Source: Paenibacillus caseinilyticus (GTDB lineage Bacteria > Bacillota > Bacilli > Paenibacillales > NBRC-103111). Taken from it: a DNA stretch of 50,797 bases. The position numbers were made by a program, and so were the translations under genes. The notes under the pieces were generated by a model that was not told where the DNA came from, did not search any database, and saw nothing but the letters and a program-made list of their open reading frames with translations. The stretch's first letter is position 1. Each line of letters starts with the position of its first letter. The stretch covers positions 1 through 50,797 of the forward strand of contig NZ_JAQAGY010000037.1 of the NCBI RefSeq assembly GCF_027533645.1. The letters are read 5' to 3'. Below are positions 25,754 through 35,072 of this stretch, in pieces.

Positions 25754-26776
25754 ATGGGAAAGGTGACGCTTCGGCTGCATCGTCTGCAGATGAGCATGAT
25801 GTTTTACTTTCGGATTGCCGGGTTATTCGGCGCCCTGCAAGGGGCGCGCATTCTGATTCAAAAGGCCGAGGGGAGTGAGGCCGGCTACGGGAGGCTGGGC
25901 ATTCTTACGCCTGTGACGGATGAGGGAGCGTTGGCCTATGCTGCTTTGCTGCTAGTGGCAGGTATAGGCTGCGCGGCAGTTGTTCCGTACATCCTCAGCC
26001 GGAGGTCCCTGGGGGCGAGCCTCCTTTCGGGAACGGTGCTCTCGCTCGGTCTGGGTCTGCTCTGCGCCAGGGCGGCCGTCGATCTTCCTCATCTGCCCGG
26101 TGTGGACGTGTCTCTTTTTGGCATGCTGGCGCTGAATAGCACGGAGGAGCAGGCACGCTATGGCTGGATCATGGGAGGACTGGCCGTGGTGTGGCTGGTC
26201 ATTCTTCCGGCCGTCTTCTTGAACAGATGGCATGCATTGGCACCTCCACTCCACCGCAAGGCGGCATGTGCGCTTATGGTGTGCGCTGCGGGAATGGTCT
26301 GGTGGGCAGGAGAATGGAGTCCTGCTGATGCAGAAATGGAATTGAAGAGCGTGGTTCGCGGGTATGCAGCTGCTTTGCTGCAAGGGGACCCGGAGGAGGC
26401 TGCCAAGTATGCCGAGAGCCGGCTAGTCCCCAGCAAACAAGCTCAGATTCAGGAAGACAAGCGCATTGCCTAGATGTACGCGGAGGCTGCAATCCTATCT
26501 GTGCAGCCGCTCGGGAAGGGGGTAGCGGAAGTGAAGCTGCATACGGTCTCGGAGGGCAGGCCATATGACTATACGTATCCGGCCGTTCGCAAAGGGGGCC
26601 GGTGGGTTCTTATAGTGGGAACGATGATCTCAGCGGAGGACTATAGGCGGATGAGCCAAATTGTGAAGGATGTGAGGGCAGCGAAGCTGCCTGCGGAAGC
26701 CTTGCGGGACGCGCAGCCTTTGCTCGACCGGATTCCTTATGCAGAGCGTGCAAGATACACGGGAGGGAGTTCGTAG
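25754..26776 (+). pseudogene. Membrane protein gene interrupted by an in-frame TAG
   Basis: The frame runs from the ATG at 25754 (AGAGGGG upstream, one base after the previous stop) to TAG 26471-26473, and continues in the same frame with ATG at 26474 to 26776. Part one (239 residues) has about five membrane helices and then the beginning of an extracytoplasmic domain (MELKSVVRGYAAALLQGDPEEAAKYAES). Part two (100 residues) reads like the rest of that domain (VAEVKLHTVSEGRPYDYTYPAVRKGG). One gene of about 340 codons with a nonsense mutation is the simplest reading. A sequencing error, or re-initiation at the adjacent ATG giving two proteins, cannot be excluded. The fold recalls NTF2/DUF4878-like domains. 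Not recognised further. Confidence 0.7.
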
Positions 26777-26829
26777 GCACAGTGCACGCAGGAACGAAGT
26801 GCTTAGAGGCTCGGGGAGAGGTGATTATC

Positions 26830-27321
26830 GTGTTCGGTCAAACCGGACAGGTTCTTGTTCTTATGATGATTCTGCTCGCCTCCCTGGGGGCGGCTGTCTT
26901 CGGCGCGGAATATTGGAAAAGCACCCAAACGCCCGAAGAACGAACAAGCCGGCCTGCAGAAGCTGTGGCAGCAGATCCGGAGGAACAGGGAGAAGCCATC
27001 GTCCGTGACTATTTCACGGCGATGATGAACGACGAGACGCAGGAGGGGCTGGCGTTAACCTCGCTCGAGATCGGAAAGGCGGATGCCTCCGATCCGGACC
27101 GGATACGCGTATCCGTAACGGCTCACTATTCGGATGGAACGGAGTGGCCTCCCATAGACTACTTTGTCATCCGTAAGGGGGACCGCTATAAGGTGCTTAA
27201 GCGGCTCTGTATACTGGATGCCGATCCGAATTCACCGGGGAGAGGCACAGCGCGCTGCACATCGGACTATACCGAGCAGAGCGACGGCACGATATCCGTG
27301 CCGGGAAGCGGGAATCCGTGA
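26830..27321 (+). CDS. Single-pass membrane protein with small extracellular domain
   Basis: About 163 residues if GTG 26830 is used (GGAGAGG eight bases upstream); GTG starts at 26821 and 26782 are possible. One hydrophobic helix near the N-terminus is followed by an outside domain (about 45-150, EAIVRDYFTAMMNDETQEGLALTS) that resembles the C-terminal part of the preceding split gene in style, with two or three cysteines near the end. Last gene of the PadR operon. Function unknown. Confidence 0.7.
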   Translation: MFGQTGQVLVLMMILLASLGAAVFGAEYWKSTQTPEERTSRPAEAVAADPEEQGEAIVRDYFTAMMNDETQEGLALTSLEIGKADASDPDRIRVSVTAHYSDGTEWPPIDYFVIRKGDRYKVLKRLCILDADPNSPGRGTARCTSDYTEQSDGTISVPGSGNP

Positions 27322-27342
27322 GAGGAGCCGGATGTCCATGCT

Positions 27343-27385
27343 AAAAGGGCGTACAAAGGGGCAGAGCCCGATTGTACGCCTTTTT
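27343..27385. terminator. Bidirectional terminator
   Basis: GGCGTACAA (27348-27356) pairs with TTGTACGCC (27372-27380), flanked by AAAA and TTTTT. It lies between convergent genes (PadR operon and arabinanase) and can serve both. Confidence 0.8.
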
Positions 27386-27434
27386 GGCATAGGAGGACTT
27401 CATCCATCCGGAGCGAGTCGAGCCTCCATGCGGA

Positions 27435-28400
27435 TTAATACGTCGGCCAGCCGGCGGAATCCCACAGCAGGTCGTTGATCAGCAGCTTCGGCGCGCCGTT
27501 GTCGTTCGCGTCGTATGCATGTCTGACGATGATATTGTTATTATACACATCTTGATGGCCGGGGCCTTTCCACCTGGTGTTGCCGCTGTCCAGAACCGTG
27601 CCGCCGTTGTTCAACATAGAGACGCCGTTCTTGTCGACATACGGGCCGGTGATGGAAGTCGAGCGGCTGTACACCATCTTGTAGGTGCTGTCCACGCCGC
27701 GGCAGCAGTAGTCGATGGAAGCGAACAGGTAGTAGTATCCGTTGCGGTACGTGATAGTAGGAGCCTCGATGGCTCCGCCGTTGGTTGTGCGCTTCGCGAT
27801 GGTCGTGATGCTGCCGGTCGGCTTCATCGTGGCCTTATCGATCTTCACCAGCTTCAGTCCGCTGCCGAACGAGCCGAAGGACAGCCACGGCTGGCCGCTC
27901 GCGTCGATCGTCAGGTTCGGATCGATGGCGTTGTAATCATTGCCTTCCTGCGTAGTGCGGATGACGAGGCCGTCGTCGCGCCATTGCCCGGAGGTGATGC
28001 TGGCTGTCGACGTCAGACCGATCAGGGACGTGCGGGAGCCGAAGGTCGAGATCGAATAGTAGAGCCAGTAACGGCCGTTGAAGTAGTGGATGTCCGGCGC
28101 CCAGACGTCATTGTTCGTGTTGCCCGGCACATAGGTCTTCCACCATGATAGCGGTTGCAAGAAAATCTGCGGCGTGCGGTACCAGCTCGTGCCGTTATCG
28201 GAGCGCAGCACCTGCAGACCCTTGCCGGTCGAGAAAGTATAATAGGAGCTGCCTTCTTTGATGATGGACGGGTCATGTACGCCGATGTCGCCGGTCAGAT
28301 TCCAGAAGGCCGCACTGGCCGGAACGACGGAGGTCAGGAGCATCGTGCAGCCGAGAACGGCGGACATCAGCCATTTTTTCTTTGTTTTGTTTTTGTTCAT
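27435..28400 (-). CDS. Secreted arabinan endo-1,5-alpha-L-arabinosidase, GH43
   Basis: 321 residues from the ATG at 28400, preceded by AAAGGAAG; the open frame reaches further up without a ribosome site. A signal peptide ends ASA-A at residue 30/31. The five-bladed propeller of GH43 is indicated by the three catalytic acids: Asp43 (GVHDPS, base), Asp160 (NAIDPNL, pKa modulator) and Glu212 (AIEAPTI, acid). Length fits single-domain endo-arabinanases such as AbnA. It would cut the arabinan side chains of pectin outside the cell. A sigma-A promoter with a cre site lies upstream. Confidence 0.94.
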   Translation of the reverse strand: MNKNKTKKKWLMSAVLGCTMLLTSVVPASAAFWNLTGDIGVHDPSIIKEGSSYYTFSTGKGLQVLRSDNGTSWYRTPQIFLQPLSWWKTYVPGNTNNDVWAPDIHYFNGRYWLYYSISTFGSRTSLIGLTSTASITSGQWRDDGLVIRTTQEGNDYNAIDPNLTIDASGQPWLSFGSFGSGLKLVKIDKATMKPTGSITTIAKRTTNGGAIEAPTITYRNGYYYLFASIDYCCRGVDSTYKMVYSRSTSITGPYVDKNGVSMLNNGGTVLDSGNTRWKGPGHQDVYNNNIIVRHAYDANDNGAPKLLINDLLWDSAGWPTY

Positions 28401-28540
28401 GAGTATCGCTTCCTTTCGGGATGGGATAATGGGGAATGCGGTTGAACGGGCCAGCGGGCGGGAGACTTCACCTTCTTTGTGGATAAGAATGAAAGAGAAA
28501 GGATGGATGCGCTGAGGTGTAGAAAGTAAATTCATTAACC

Positions 28541-28594
28541 TGTAAGCGCATCCATTCTTAAATATATGTTAATTAATTCATATTATTTTGTCAA
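28541..28594 (-). promoter_or_regulatory. Arabinanase promoter with cre site
   Basis: On the minus strand a perfect TTGACA (28594-28589) and TAACAT (28571-28566) are 17 bases apart. Just downstream of the start point lies TGTAAGCGCATCCA (plus strand 28541-28554), matching 13 of 14 positions of the CcpA consensus. Repression by preferred sugars is therefore likely. Confidence 0.65.
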
Positions 28595-28689
28595 TATTTA
28601 CTTTTATTAGTTTATATATTTATAAACATATGTAAAATGGCTGCAAAGGAGCTCTGCAGCCTGTCCATCGCGTCTTCATGCGACATGCC

Positions 28690-29136
28690 TCAGGGGATGG
28701 AATAAGAGACCCAATTCCCCCTCCTGCCGCCCCATTCATCAAACCGCTGCTGGGCGCGCACGTTCCCGGGAGCCGTAATCCAGGTCATCGAGGCATAGCC
28801 CTGTTCGATGGTATAGTCGCGGCACGCGGCGAAAAGCAGCGATTCCGCCTCCGCTTCACGGTACGGCTCCCTTACGAACAGGTCGTTCATGACGGTAATG
28901 GGTTTCGCTTTCATGGTACTCATGGAGAAGTACAGCGTGGCGAACCCGATCAGCCGGCCCTCCTGCTCCGCGACAAACTGCACGCCGGCCTCCTCCTTCA
29001 ACAGCCTCTCCGCCAAAGCTTGGATGGTCTCCTGTCCGGGCCAAGGGTTTTGATAAAAACCAACAATATACTCATACATCAGCCCGGTGATGTCGGATAC
29101 ATCTTCCCGAGCCGCTCTTCGAATGCTAACGGACAT
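28690..29136 (-). CDS. GNAT family N-acetyltransferase
   Basis: 148 residues, normal for a single GNAT domain. The order of segments fits: N-terminal IRRAAREDVSDITGLM, the central strand GRLIGFATLYFS, motif A at VMNDLFVREPYR and the C-terminal YASMTWITAPGNVRAQQRFDEWG. The acetyl-CoA loop reads YREAEAESLL, where the usual Gly of R-x-x-G-x-G/A is replaced, so cofactor binding may be altered. GAGGG precedes the ATG. Substrate unknown. The gene stands alone. Confidence 0.85.
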   Translation of the reverse strand: MSVSIRRAAREDVSDITGLMYEYIVGFYQNPWPGQETIQALAERLLKEEAGVQFVAEQEGRLIGFATLYFSMSTMKAKPITVMNDLFVREPYREAEAESLLFAACRDYTIEQGYASMTWITAPGNVRAQQRFDEWGGRRGNWVSYSIP

Positions 29137-29499
29137 GCGTTATCCCTCGCTTGCTATTTTATTATAATTATACATAATTATGAATAAAAATACAATAAAT
29201 TCACGACTAAAACGTGTTTTAGCAGGGAAAAGCGGGGCCTTATACGTATAGCATCCCAATAAGGGGAGCGTCCGGAATAATAACCGACGGTTTAGGAGCA
29301 GCAACCTCAATTATGAAATATTTTATTACTATATGCGTTACATAATCTTACATTTAAACGTGATATTCATCATTGAAAAGTATCATTTTTAGTTGATTAG
29401 ACAGATAGATGGCGGGGGAGCAGACGGATACAATTAAGACATGGAAACGGCAGTGGATCAAGGCAAGAAACCAGCCCATTGCAGGAAGGAGGCGTAGAA
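29137..29499. other. AT-rich intergenic region before the second importer
   Basis: 362 bases between divergent genes. CTAAAAC-GT-GTTTTAG (29207-29222) is a 7-base inverted repeat and could be an operator. TTACAT (29338-29343) with GATATT (29362-29367, spacer 18) is a weak candidate promoter for the importer, with the same -35 hexamer and spacer as the first importer's promoter. No open frame here has a ribosome site. Confidence 0.45.
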
Positions 29500-30456
29500 G
29501 TGGCAGAACTTACGGTAAGCGGCGAAGCCGCCAAACCCCGCTCCAAGCAGGGACCGCTGAAGCGGTTCATGGGGCAGCTGGATATCCAGCTCATGGTGTG
29601 GCCCCCACTGCTCCTGATCTTTGTCTTCAGCTACATTCCGATGTACGGCGTGCTGATGGCTTTTCAGGATTACAACATCTTTGGCGGCATGAACGACAGT
29701 CCCTGGGTAGGGCTGAAGCACTTCAACATGTTCTTCCAATCTCCGGAGTTCATGACGGTCATGCGCAATACGCTCGTGATCTCGCTCCTCAAGCTCATCG
29801 TTGGCTTCCCGGCACCGATCCTGCTCGCCTTGATGCTCAATGAAGTGAAGCATGCGATGTTCAAGAGGGTCGTGCAGACGGTATCCTATCTGCCGCACTT
29901 TCTCTCTTGGGTTATCGTGGCAGGCTTCGTCATGTCGATGCTCTCGACGGATAACGGAAGCGTTAACATTGCTCTGGTAGCGGCCGGATTGATCGATGAG
30001 CCGGTGAATTTCCTCTCGCTGCCCCAATACTTCTGGACGGTGCTTGTGGCGACCGGCGTGTGGAAGGAGATTGGGTTCGCCTCGATCGTATACCTGGCGG
30101 CCATCGCCGGCATCGATCCGCATCTGTATGAAGCTGCGGAGATGGACGGGGCGGGCAAGCTCAAGCAGATGTTCCTGATTACGATCCCGTGCATGATGCC
30201 GGTCATCATCATTTTCCTGATCCTCGCCATCGGCAACCTGCTCAACGCGGGCTTCGAGGATATCCTCCTCATCGGCGTCAACCCTGTGCTGCGGGAAGTG
30301 TCGGACGTCATCGACACGTATGTCTACCGCGTGGGGATTCAGAACTCCCGGTATTCATACGCAACCGCCGTCGGATTGTTCAAAGCCGTGATCTCTGTAG
30401 GACTGCTCGCCGTGGCGAACTATGCGGCTCGCCGTTCGGGGAATTCCCTGTGGTAG
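29500..30456 (+). CDS. ABC transporter permease, LplB type
   Basis: 318 residues from GTG 29500, chosen because GGAAGGAGG (29483-29491) lies at the right distance; a TTG at 29479 is too early for it. The protein has a charged N-terminus, FVFSYIPMYGVLMAFQDYN typical of LplB/YtcP-associated permeases, six helices and an EAA loop (LYEAAEMDGAGKLKQM) near residues 215-230. It is the first gene of the second importer operon. Such transporters import plant or bacterial polysaccharide fragments, for example uronates or xylo-oligosaccharides, in Paenibacillus. Confidence 0.93.
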   Translation: MAELTVSGEAAKPRSKQGPLKRFMGQLDIQLMVWPPLLLIFVFSYIPMYGVLMAFQDYNIFGGMNDSPWVGLKHFNMFFQSPEFMTVMRNTLVISLLKLIVGFPAPILLALMLNEVKHAMFKRVVQTVSYLPHFLSWVIVAGFVMSMLSTDNGSVNIALVAAGLIDEPVNFLSLPQYFWTVLVATGVWKEIGFASIVYLAAIAGIDPHLYEAAEMDGAGKLKQMFLITIPCMMPVIIIFLILAIGNLLNAGFEDILLIGVNPVLREVSDVIDTYVYRVGIQNSRYSYATAVGLFKAVISVGLLAVANYAARRSGNSLW

Positions 30457-30511
30457 GAAGCCCCGGCCGGCTGCCCATGTCCTACACGAATATGGAGAGG
30501 AGAGAGGTCAT

Positions 30512-31408
30512 ATGATCCGGCACAGCACTTCGGACCGCATCGTGCTCGGCTTGATTTATGCGATGCTGGCCCTGCTGGCTTTTACTACATTCTATCCGTT
30601 CTGGAACGCGGCCGTCATCTCGGTCAACAAAGGCGCGGATACCATGCTCGGCGGCGTAACGTTCTGGCCACGGGCCTTCACCTGGGAGAATTACGACGTC
30701 GTCTTCAATGATAAGCGCATTCTGAATGCCTTCGGCGTCTCGGTGCTGCGTACGGCAGCGGGAACCGTATTATCGGTCCTGGCCACGGCTCTGTTCGCCT
30801 ACGGGCTCTCCAAGCGGGAGCTGATGGGCCGCCAATACTATATGGTCATCTGCATTGTCACCATGTATTTCAGCGGGGGGCTCATCCCGACCTTCCTGCT
30901 CATCCGCGGTCTCGGCATGATGAATTCCTTCTGGGTCTTCATTATCCCGTCGCTGATCTCCGTGTGGAATATGATCATCTTCCGCACCTTCTTCCAGGAG
31001 CTGCCGGCAGGTCTCGAAGAATCGGCGAAGATCGACGGCTGCGGCAACTGGGGTACCTTCCTCCGTATCGTCATGCCGCTCTCCGGTCCGGTTGTGGCGA
31101 CACTGGGTCTCTTCACGGCAGTGTACCACTGGAACGAATGGTTCTTGCCGAGCATCTATATCACCAAGCAGGAGCTGTTCCCGATCCAGACGATGCTGAG
31201 GCAGATTCTGAACTCCAATATCATGAGCGAACAGATGGCGCAGATGGATTCGGCGGCCCAAGGGCGGATCGGCCAGATGCAGACTGTCACGACGAAGTCC
31301 TTGTCGATGGCTACGATGATGGTGGCGACCGTTCCGATTATGCTCGTGTACCCGTTTGTGCAGAAGTATTTCGTCAAGGGCGTACTGGTCGGCTCGCTCA
31401 AAGGCTGA
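30512..31408 (+). CDS. ABC transporter permease, LplC/YtcP type
   Basis: 298 residues from ATG 30512 behind GGAGAGGAGAGAGG. Six membrane helices; FYPFWNAAVISVNKG near the N-terminus and the EAA loop (EESAKIDGCGNWGTFLRIV) near residues 165-185 are typical of the LplC group. It partners with the preceding permease, 55 bases upstream, and with the binding protein 85 bases downstream. Confidence 0.93.
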   Translation: MIRHSTSDRIVLGLIYAMLALLAFTTFYPFWNAAVISVNKGADTMLGGVTFWPRAFTWENYDVVFNDKRILNAFGVSVLRTAAGTVLSVLATALFAYGLSKRELMGRQYYMVICIVTMYFSGGLIPTFLLIRGLGMMNSFWVFIIPSLISVWNMIIFRTFFQELPAGLEESAKIDGCGNWGTFLRIVMPLSGPVVATLGLFTAVYHWNEWFLPSIYITKQELFPIQTMLRQILNSNIMSEQMAQMDSAAQGRIGQMQTVTTKSLSMATMMVATVPIMLVYPFVQKYFVKGVLVGSLKG

Positions 31409-31493
31409 GAATGCTGTCGCCCCGCGTGGCTCCGGTTTTACAAGCAAGTGCTGTTCACATATAATTCCGAATGATGGAGAGGGGTTAACGGCA

Positions 31494-33149
31494 ATGAACA
31501 AACAAAAAACCTGTGCAGCCGTGAATGCGGCGGTGCTTACCGTGGTATCACTGCTGGCCGGATGCAGCGGCAGCGGGAGCCAGACGCCTCCGGCAGCGAG
31601 TCCGGAGACGGGCAAGGCGGGGGCGGCCGTAGAAGTAGGCGGGAAACCGCTGGAGTTTACCTTCTACGGGCACTATGACTGGTACACGATGCCGCCGTGG
31701 GGCGAGGATGCCGCTTCGAAGTGGATCAAGGAGAACAAGAAGGTCACCGTGACCGCCGTGAATTCGGGCGGCGCAGCCAAGCAGAAGCTCAATACGATGA
31801 TCGCGTCGAACGAGCTCCCCGATGTGATCTGGGCGGACCGGGGGGCGGAAGTGGAGAAGCTGCGCGAAGCCGGCATGCTGGTGGCGTTCGACGATTATCT
31901 CGCGAAGTACCCGAACCTGAAGAAGTGGATGGGCGAAGAGGGACTGAATATGCTCCGTTCCCCGGACGGCAAGATCTACCAGTTCCCGAACTGGTACACG
32001 AACCAGCCGAACGGCAACGCGGGCTATATCGTCAACAAGAAGATCTACAAGGAACTCGGCTCGCCGAAGCTCGAGACGACGGACGACCTGTACGTCTACC
32101 TCAAGGCAGTCAAAGAGAAGTACCCGAATGTCATCCCGTTCGAGACGCATCTGGCCAAGGACGGACAAGGACTCAATGCCTTGTACACGGCCTTCGGGGA
32201 GAATCACCTGTACGATTATCCGGGTCTTGCCGTACGTGGCGTGCCAAGGGGCGATAAACTGACCTCGATCTTCGCCGATCCCGTGTTCCGCGAATCGACG
32301 CAGTATGCGAGCAAGCTCTTCCGTGAGAAGCTCATGACCCAAGATGCCATGACCCAGACGCTCGACCAGATTACGGAGAAAATCATGAACGGCAACGTGG
32401 CGGTGTTCGCCGGATCCAGTCCGACCGATATCGGGCTGAAAGCCCACACGGCGCTGAAGGCCAAAGACCCCGAAGCCGGCTATTTCATGATCTGGCCGAT
32501 CCACAAGCCGGGCCTCGACAAGAACAAAATCTTCCCTGGCACGTATACCCAGCTCGGCTGGAACGTATCGCTGATCACCAAAGCGGCTAAGGACCCGGAA
32601 GCGATCTTCGCCTTCCTCGACTGGTACACCGGTCCGGAAGGCCAGCGCATCCAGATGTGGGGACCTCCGGGAACGTACTGGGACGGTGTCGAAGCGGACG
32701 GCATCACGCCTAAGTTCACCGAGAAGTATGCGACCGATGTGGCAGGCTTGACGAAGCTGCAAGGCGTGACGACCAACCTGATGTGGAACGGCAACACGGT
32801 CTATATCGATTCGACCAAAGCAAAGTACGAGAACACGCTGCCGGAAGAGAAGCGCAACTGGGCAACCCGCTGGCAGTCCGAGATCGCCTGGAAGACGCAG
32901 GCGAATGCGACCGAGTTCATCAACCTCAGACCGTCTCCGGATTCCCCGGAAGGGATTCTCGACCAGACGATCAGCGACCTGTTCCTGGAAGTGCGGGCCA
33001 AAGCCCTCTTCGCGAAGAGCGATGAGGAAGTGACCGCGATCCTGGACAAGGCGGAGAAGGATGCGATGGCGGCAGGCTACCAGAAGCTGCTTGACTACAG
33101 AACGCAGAAGTGGCAGGACAACCTGAAGAAGATGAAGGGCGGCAAGTAA
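31494..33149 (+). CDS. ABC transporter substrate-binding lipoprotein, LplA-like
   Basis: 551 residues, the larger size usual for binding proteins of LplBC systems. Lipobox LLAGC places the lipid cysteine at residue 24. The first lobe begins FTFYGHYDWYTMPPWG, and there are many aromatic residues (YQFPNWYTNQPNGN) as expected for sugar binding. The ATG at 31494 has GGAGAGGGG upstream; the frame from 31356 is an extension into the permease gene. No ATPase gene belongs to the operon. A terminator follows but leaves the regulator genes close by. Confidence 0.93.
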   Translation: MNKQKTCAAVNAAVLTVVSLLAGCSGSGSQTPPAASPETGKAGAAVEVGGKPLEFTFYGHYDWYTMPPWGEDAASKWIKENKKVTVTAVNSGGAAKQKLNTMIASNELPDVIWADRGAEVEKLREAGMLVAFDDYLAKYPNLKKWMGEEGLNMLRSPDGKIYQFPNWYTNQPNGNAGYIVNKKIYKELGSPKLETTDDLYVYLKAVKEKYPNVIPFETHLAKDGQGLNALYTAFGENHLYDYPGLAVRGVPRGDKLTSIFADPVFRESTQYASKLFREKLMTQDAMTQTLDQITEKIMNGNVAVFAGSSPTDIGLKAHTALKAKDPEAGYFMIWPIHKPGLDKNKIFPGTYTQLGWNVSLITKAAKDPEAIFAFLDWYTGPEGQRIQMWGPPGTYWDGVEADGITPKFTEKYATDVAGLTKLQGVTTNLMWNGNTVYIDSTKAKYENTLPEEKRNWATRWQSEIAWKTQANATEFINLRPSPDSPEGILDQTISDLFLEVRAKALFAKSDEEVTAILDKAEKDAMAAGYQKLLDYRTQKWQDNLKKMKGGK

Positions 33150-33178
33150 GCGTTAGCCGATATTGCCAAACCGCAACG

Positions 33179-33210
33179 GAAGGGTATACTGAAAAGTATA
33201 TCCTTCTTTT
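33179..33210 (+). terminator. Terminator behind the second importer
   Basis: GAAGGGTATAC (33179-33189) pairs with GTATATCCTTC (33196-33206, one G-T pair) over a six-base loop and is followed by TTTT. It divides the importer genes from the regulator pair. Confidence 0.75.
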
Positions 33211-33311
33211 GTATGAATACTAGAATTTATATCCCGCCAGAGCTCGATACCGTAATCTTGTATTTCTTATAAACGCGCATCGTCCCTCAAAGACGGCGAA
33301 ACCTTTTATCA

Positions 33312-33320
33312 TGGTATAAT
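33312..33320 (+). promoter_or_regulatory. Extended -10 promoter of the regulator pair
   Basis: TGGTATAAT, an extended -10 element, lies 30 bases before the shared repeat element and about 160 bases before the response regulator start. No good -35 box is visible, which is acceptable for an extended -10. Confidence 0.5.
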
Positions 33321-33349
33321 AGAATTTATAGCAGTTCGGCGTGCAGCTT

Positions 33350-33447
33350 TAGATTAGAGAGGGAATAAGTGGAACCCCATGCCCATTCCCTACGGTGCAC
33401 CAACAGTATGGACTGGCACGCAGAGATCTTAAAGGACGCCGACAGGC
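33350..33447 (+). repeat. Copy 1 of an unrecognised intergenic element, possible structured leader
   Basis: TAGATTAGAGAGG, then TGGAACCCCATGCCCAT, then GCACCAAC-N4-TGGAC-N2-GCACGC and AAAGGAC appear in this order, and again in the same order at 39349-39516. GGGAAT (33361-33366) can pair with ATTCCC (33385-33390), and CGCC-GACA-GGCG forms a hairpin near the end. The element lies inside the predicted 5' leader of the response regulator gene and ends about 30 bases before its start. It encodes nothing recognisable. Confidence 0.6.
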
Positions 33448-33478
33448 GGGATATCGGATCCGGAGGAGGTGGATGAGG

Positions 33479-35044
33479 ATGTACAGAGTGCTGCTCGCGG
33501 ATGACGAAAACCTCGATCTCGAAGGAATGAAGACCTTCATTCCCTGGAAGGACCTCGGGATGGAAGTCGTGGATGCCGTAACGAACGGCTTCGCCGCCTG
33601 CAAAGTGCTCGAGACCGAGAGCGTCGATATTCTGGTGACGGATGTCCGGATGCCGAATATGTCGGGCCTGGAGCTCGCCAAGCGGGCGATCGAGAAGCAG
33701 GGGGAGCTTCGCGTCATCTTTGTAAGCGGATACCAGGATTTCCATTATGTAAAACAGGCGATCGCGCTCAATGCGTGCAGCTATGTGCTGAAGCCGATGG
33801 ATGACCAAGAGCTGATCGATTCCCTGGTGAAGGTCCGGGGGCAGCTCGACCAGGAGCGGGCTAGGCAGGCGGCGGATCTTGCTTATAAGCAGCTGATTCC
33901 GGTCGCGAAGAACGAGTACATGGTCCGGCTGCTCGAAGGCAGTCCGGGAGCGGAAGTGCTGCAGACGCTCGGAAAGGACTATGGCATGAGCGGCTGGGAG
34001 TGGCCGGGACGTGCGGCCGTACTGGAGATAGACGACCTCGCATGGAAGCTGGGTCTGCCTGACGGCCTCGACACTGCCGGGGAGCTGCAGCTCTTCTTCT
34101 CGGAGGTCATGGAGCTGAGCGGCCGGCTCGGGATCGAGCACGTATGCAAGGTAGGACGGCAGCGGATCATGCTGCTGCTGCCGGAGCGGGGGCCGGATCT
34201 GGCGGAGCAGGTGCTTCGGCACTTCGACGACGACAGCGCCTTCACGGTCACGGTAGGCCTTGGAGATCCGGCCCTGTCGCTCACGGCCCTGCAGGCTTCG
34301 TATGCACAGGCTTCCGAGGCGCTGGATTACAAGATGTTCTACGGCAAAGGCCGGGTGATCCCGTATGGCCAGCTCCGGGTGGCGCAGCGCGAGGATTCGC
34401 GTAAGCTCGACCTCCAGCTTGATGCCCTGTTCGAGGCGATGGCCAATTACGATCTCGTCCGGATCCACGACGAGCTGCAGCGCTTCTTCCAGGTGGCGAT
34501 GAACCTCAAGTCCCGCTTCACGATCCATAACTTTGCGCTGGCGCTTCTGCTGAAGCTCGATGAGCGGCTCCGGACGATGAACGAAGACCTGTACTCCCTG
34601 CTCGGCATGGAGCTGCAGGATCTCGATATCCTGCACCGCTTCGAGACGATCTCGGATATTCATTCGTGGCTGCGCCGGCGGGTGTTCGAAATCTCCGAGC
34701 GGCTGCAGCTGAGGCGGCAGAACAAGAACTGGAAGCTGGCCAGCGAAGTGAAGGACTACCTGCGGACGCACCTGGCGGAGAATATCACGCTGAAGGATGT
34801 GGCGGAGCAGTTCTCGTTCTCACCGAACTATCTCGGCCATCTCTTCAAGGAGGAGACGGGGCGGGGCTTCAGCGAATACCTGATCGCACTGCGGATGGAG
34901 AAGGCCTGTGAGCTGCTCCGGGAGAGCAAGCTCAAGATCTATGAGATTGCCGAGAGTGTGGGCTACCGCTATCTGCCGTATTTCTCCCGGCAGTTCAAGG
35001 AAACGTACGGCATGACGCCGCTCGAATACAGGCGCAAGCATTAG
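33479..35044 (+). CDS. YesN-type response regulator with AraC-family DNA-binding domain
   Basis: 521 residues from ATG 33479 with GGAGGAGG (33462-33469) nine bases upstream; the ATG at 33473 is too close. Receiver domain with Asp9/Asp10, phosphorylation site Asp55 (LVTDVRMP) and the lysine of SYVLKPMD. After a long middle region come two helix-turn-helix units (ITLKDVAEQFSFSPNYLGHLF and IYEIAESVGYRYLPYFSRQF). It is followed after 28 bases by its kinase. The importer upstream (29500-33149) is the likely target. The gene order (regulator, then kinase) is opposite to that of the first pair. Confidence 0.93.
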   Translation: MYRVLLADDENLDLEGMKTFIPWKDLGMEVVDAVTNGFAACKVLETESVDILVTDVRMPNMSGLELAKRAIEKQGELRVIFVSGYQDFHYVKQAIALNACSYVLKPMDDQELIDSLVKVRGQLDQERARQAADLAYKQLIPVAKNEYMVRLLEGSPGAEVLQTLGKDYGMSGWEWPGRAAVLEIDDLAWKLGLPDGLDTAGELQLFFSEVMELSGRLGIEHVCKVGRQRIMLLLPERGPDLAEQVLRHFDDDSAFTVTVGLGDPALSLTALQASYAQASEALDYKMFYGKGRVIPYGQLRVAQREDSRKLDLQLDALFEAMANYDLVRIHDELQRFFQVAMNLKSRFTIHNFALALLLKLDERLRTMNEDLYSLLGMELQDLDILHRFETISDIHSWLRRRVFEISERLQLRRQNKNWKLASEVKDYLRTHLAENITLKDVAEQFSFSPNYLGHLFKEETGRGFSEYLIALRMEKACELLRESKLKIYEIAESVGYRYLPYFSRQFKETYGMTPLEYRRKH

Positions 35045-35072
35045 CCCGCGCGATGCGGCTGGGGGGACAATC

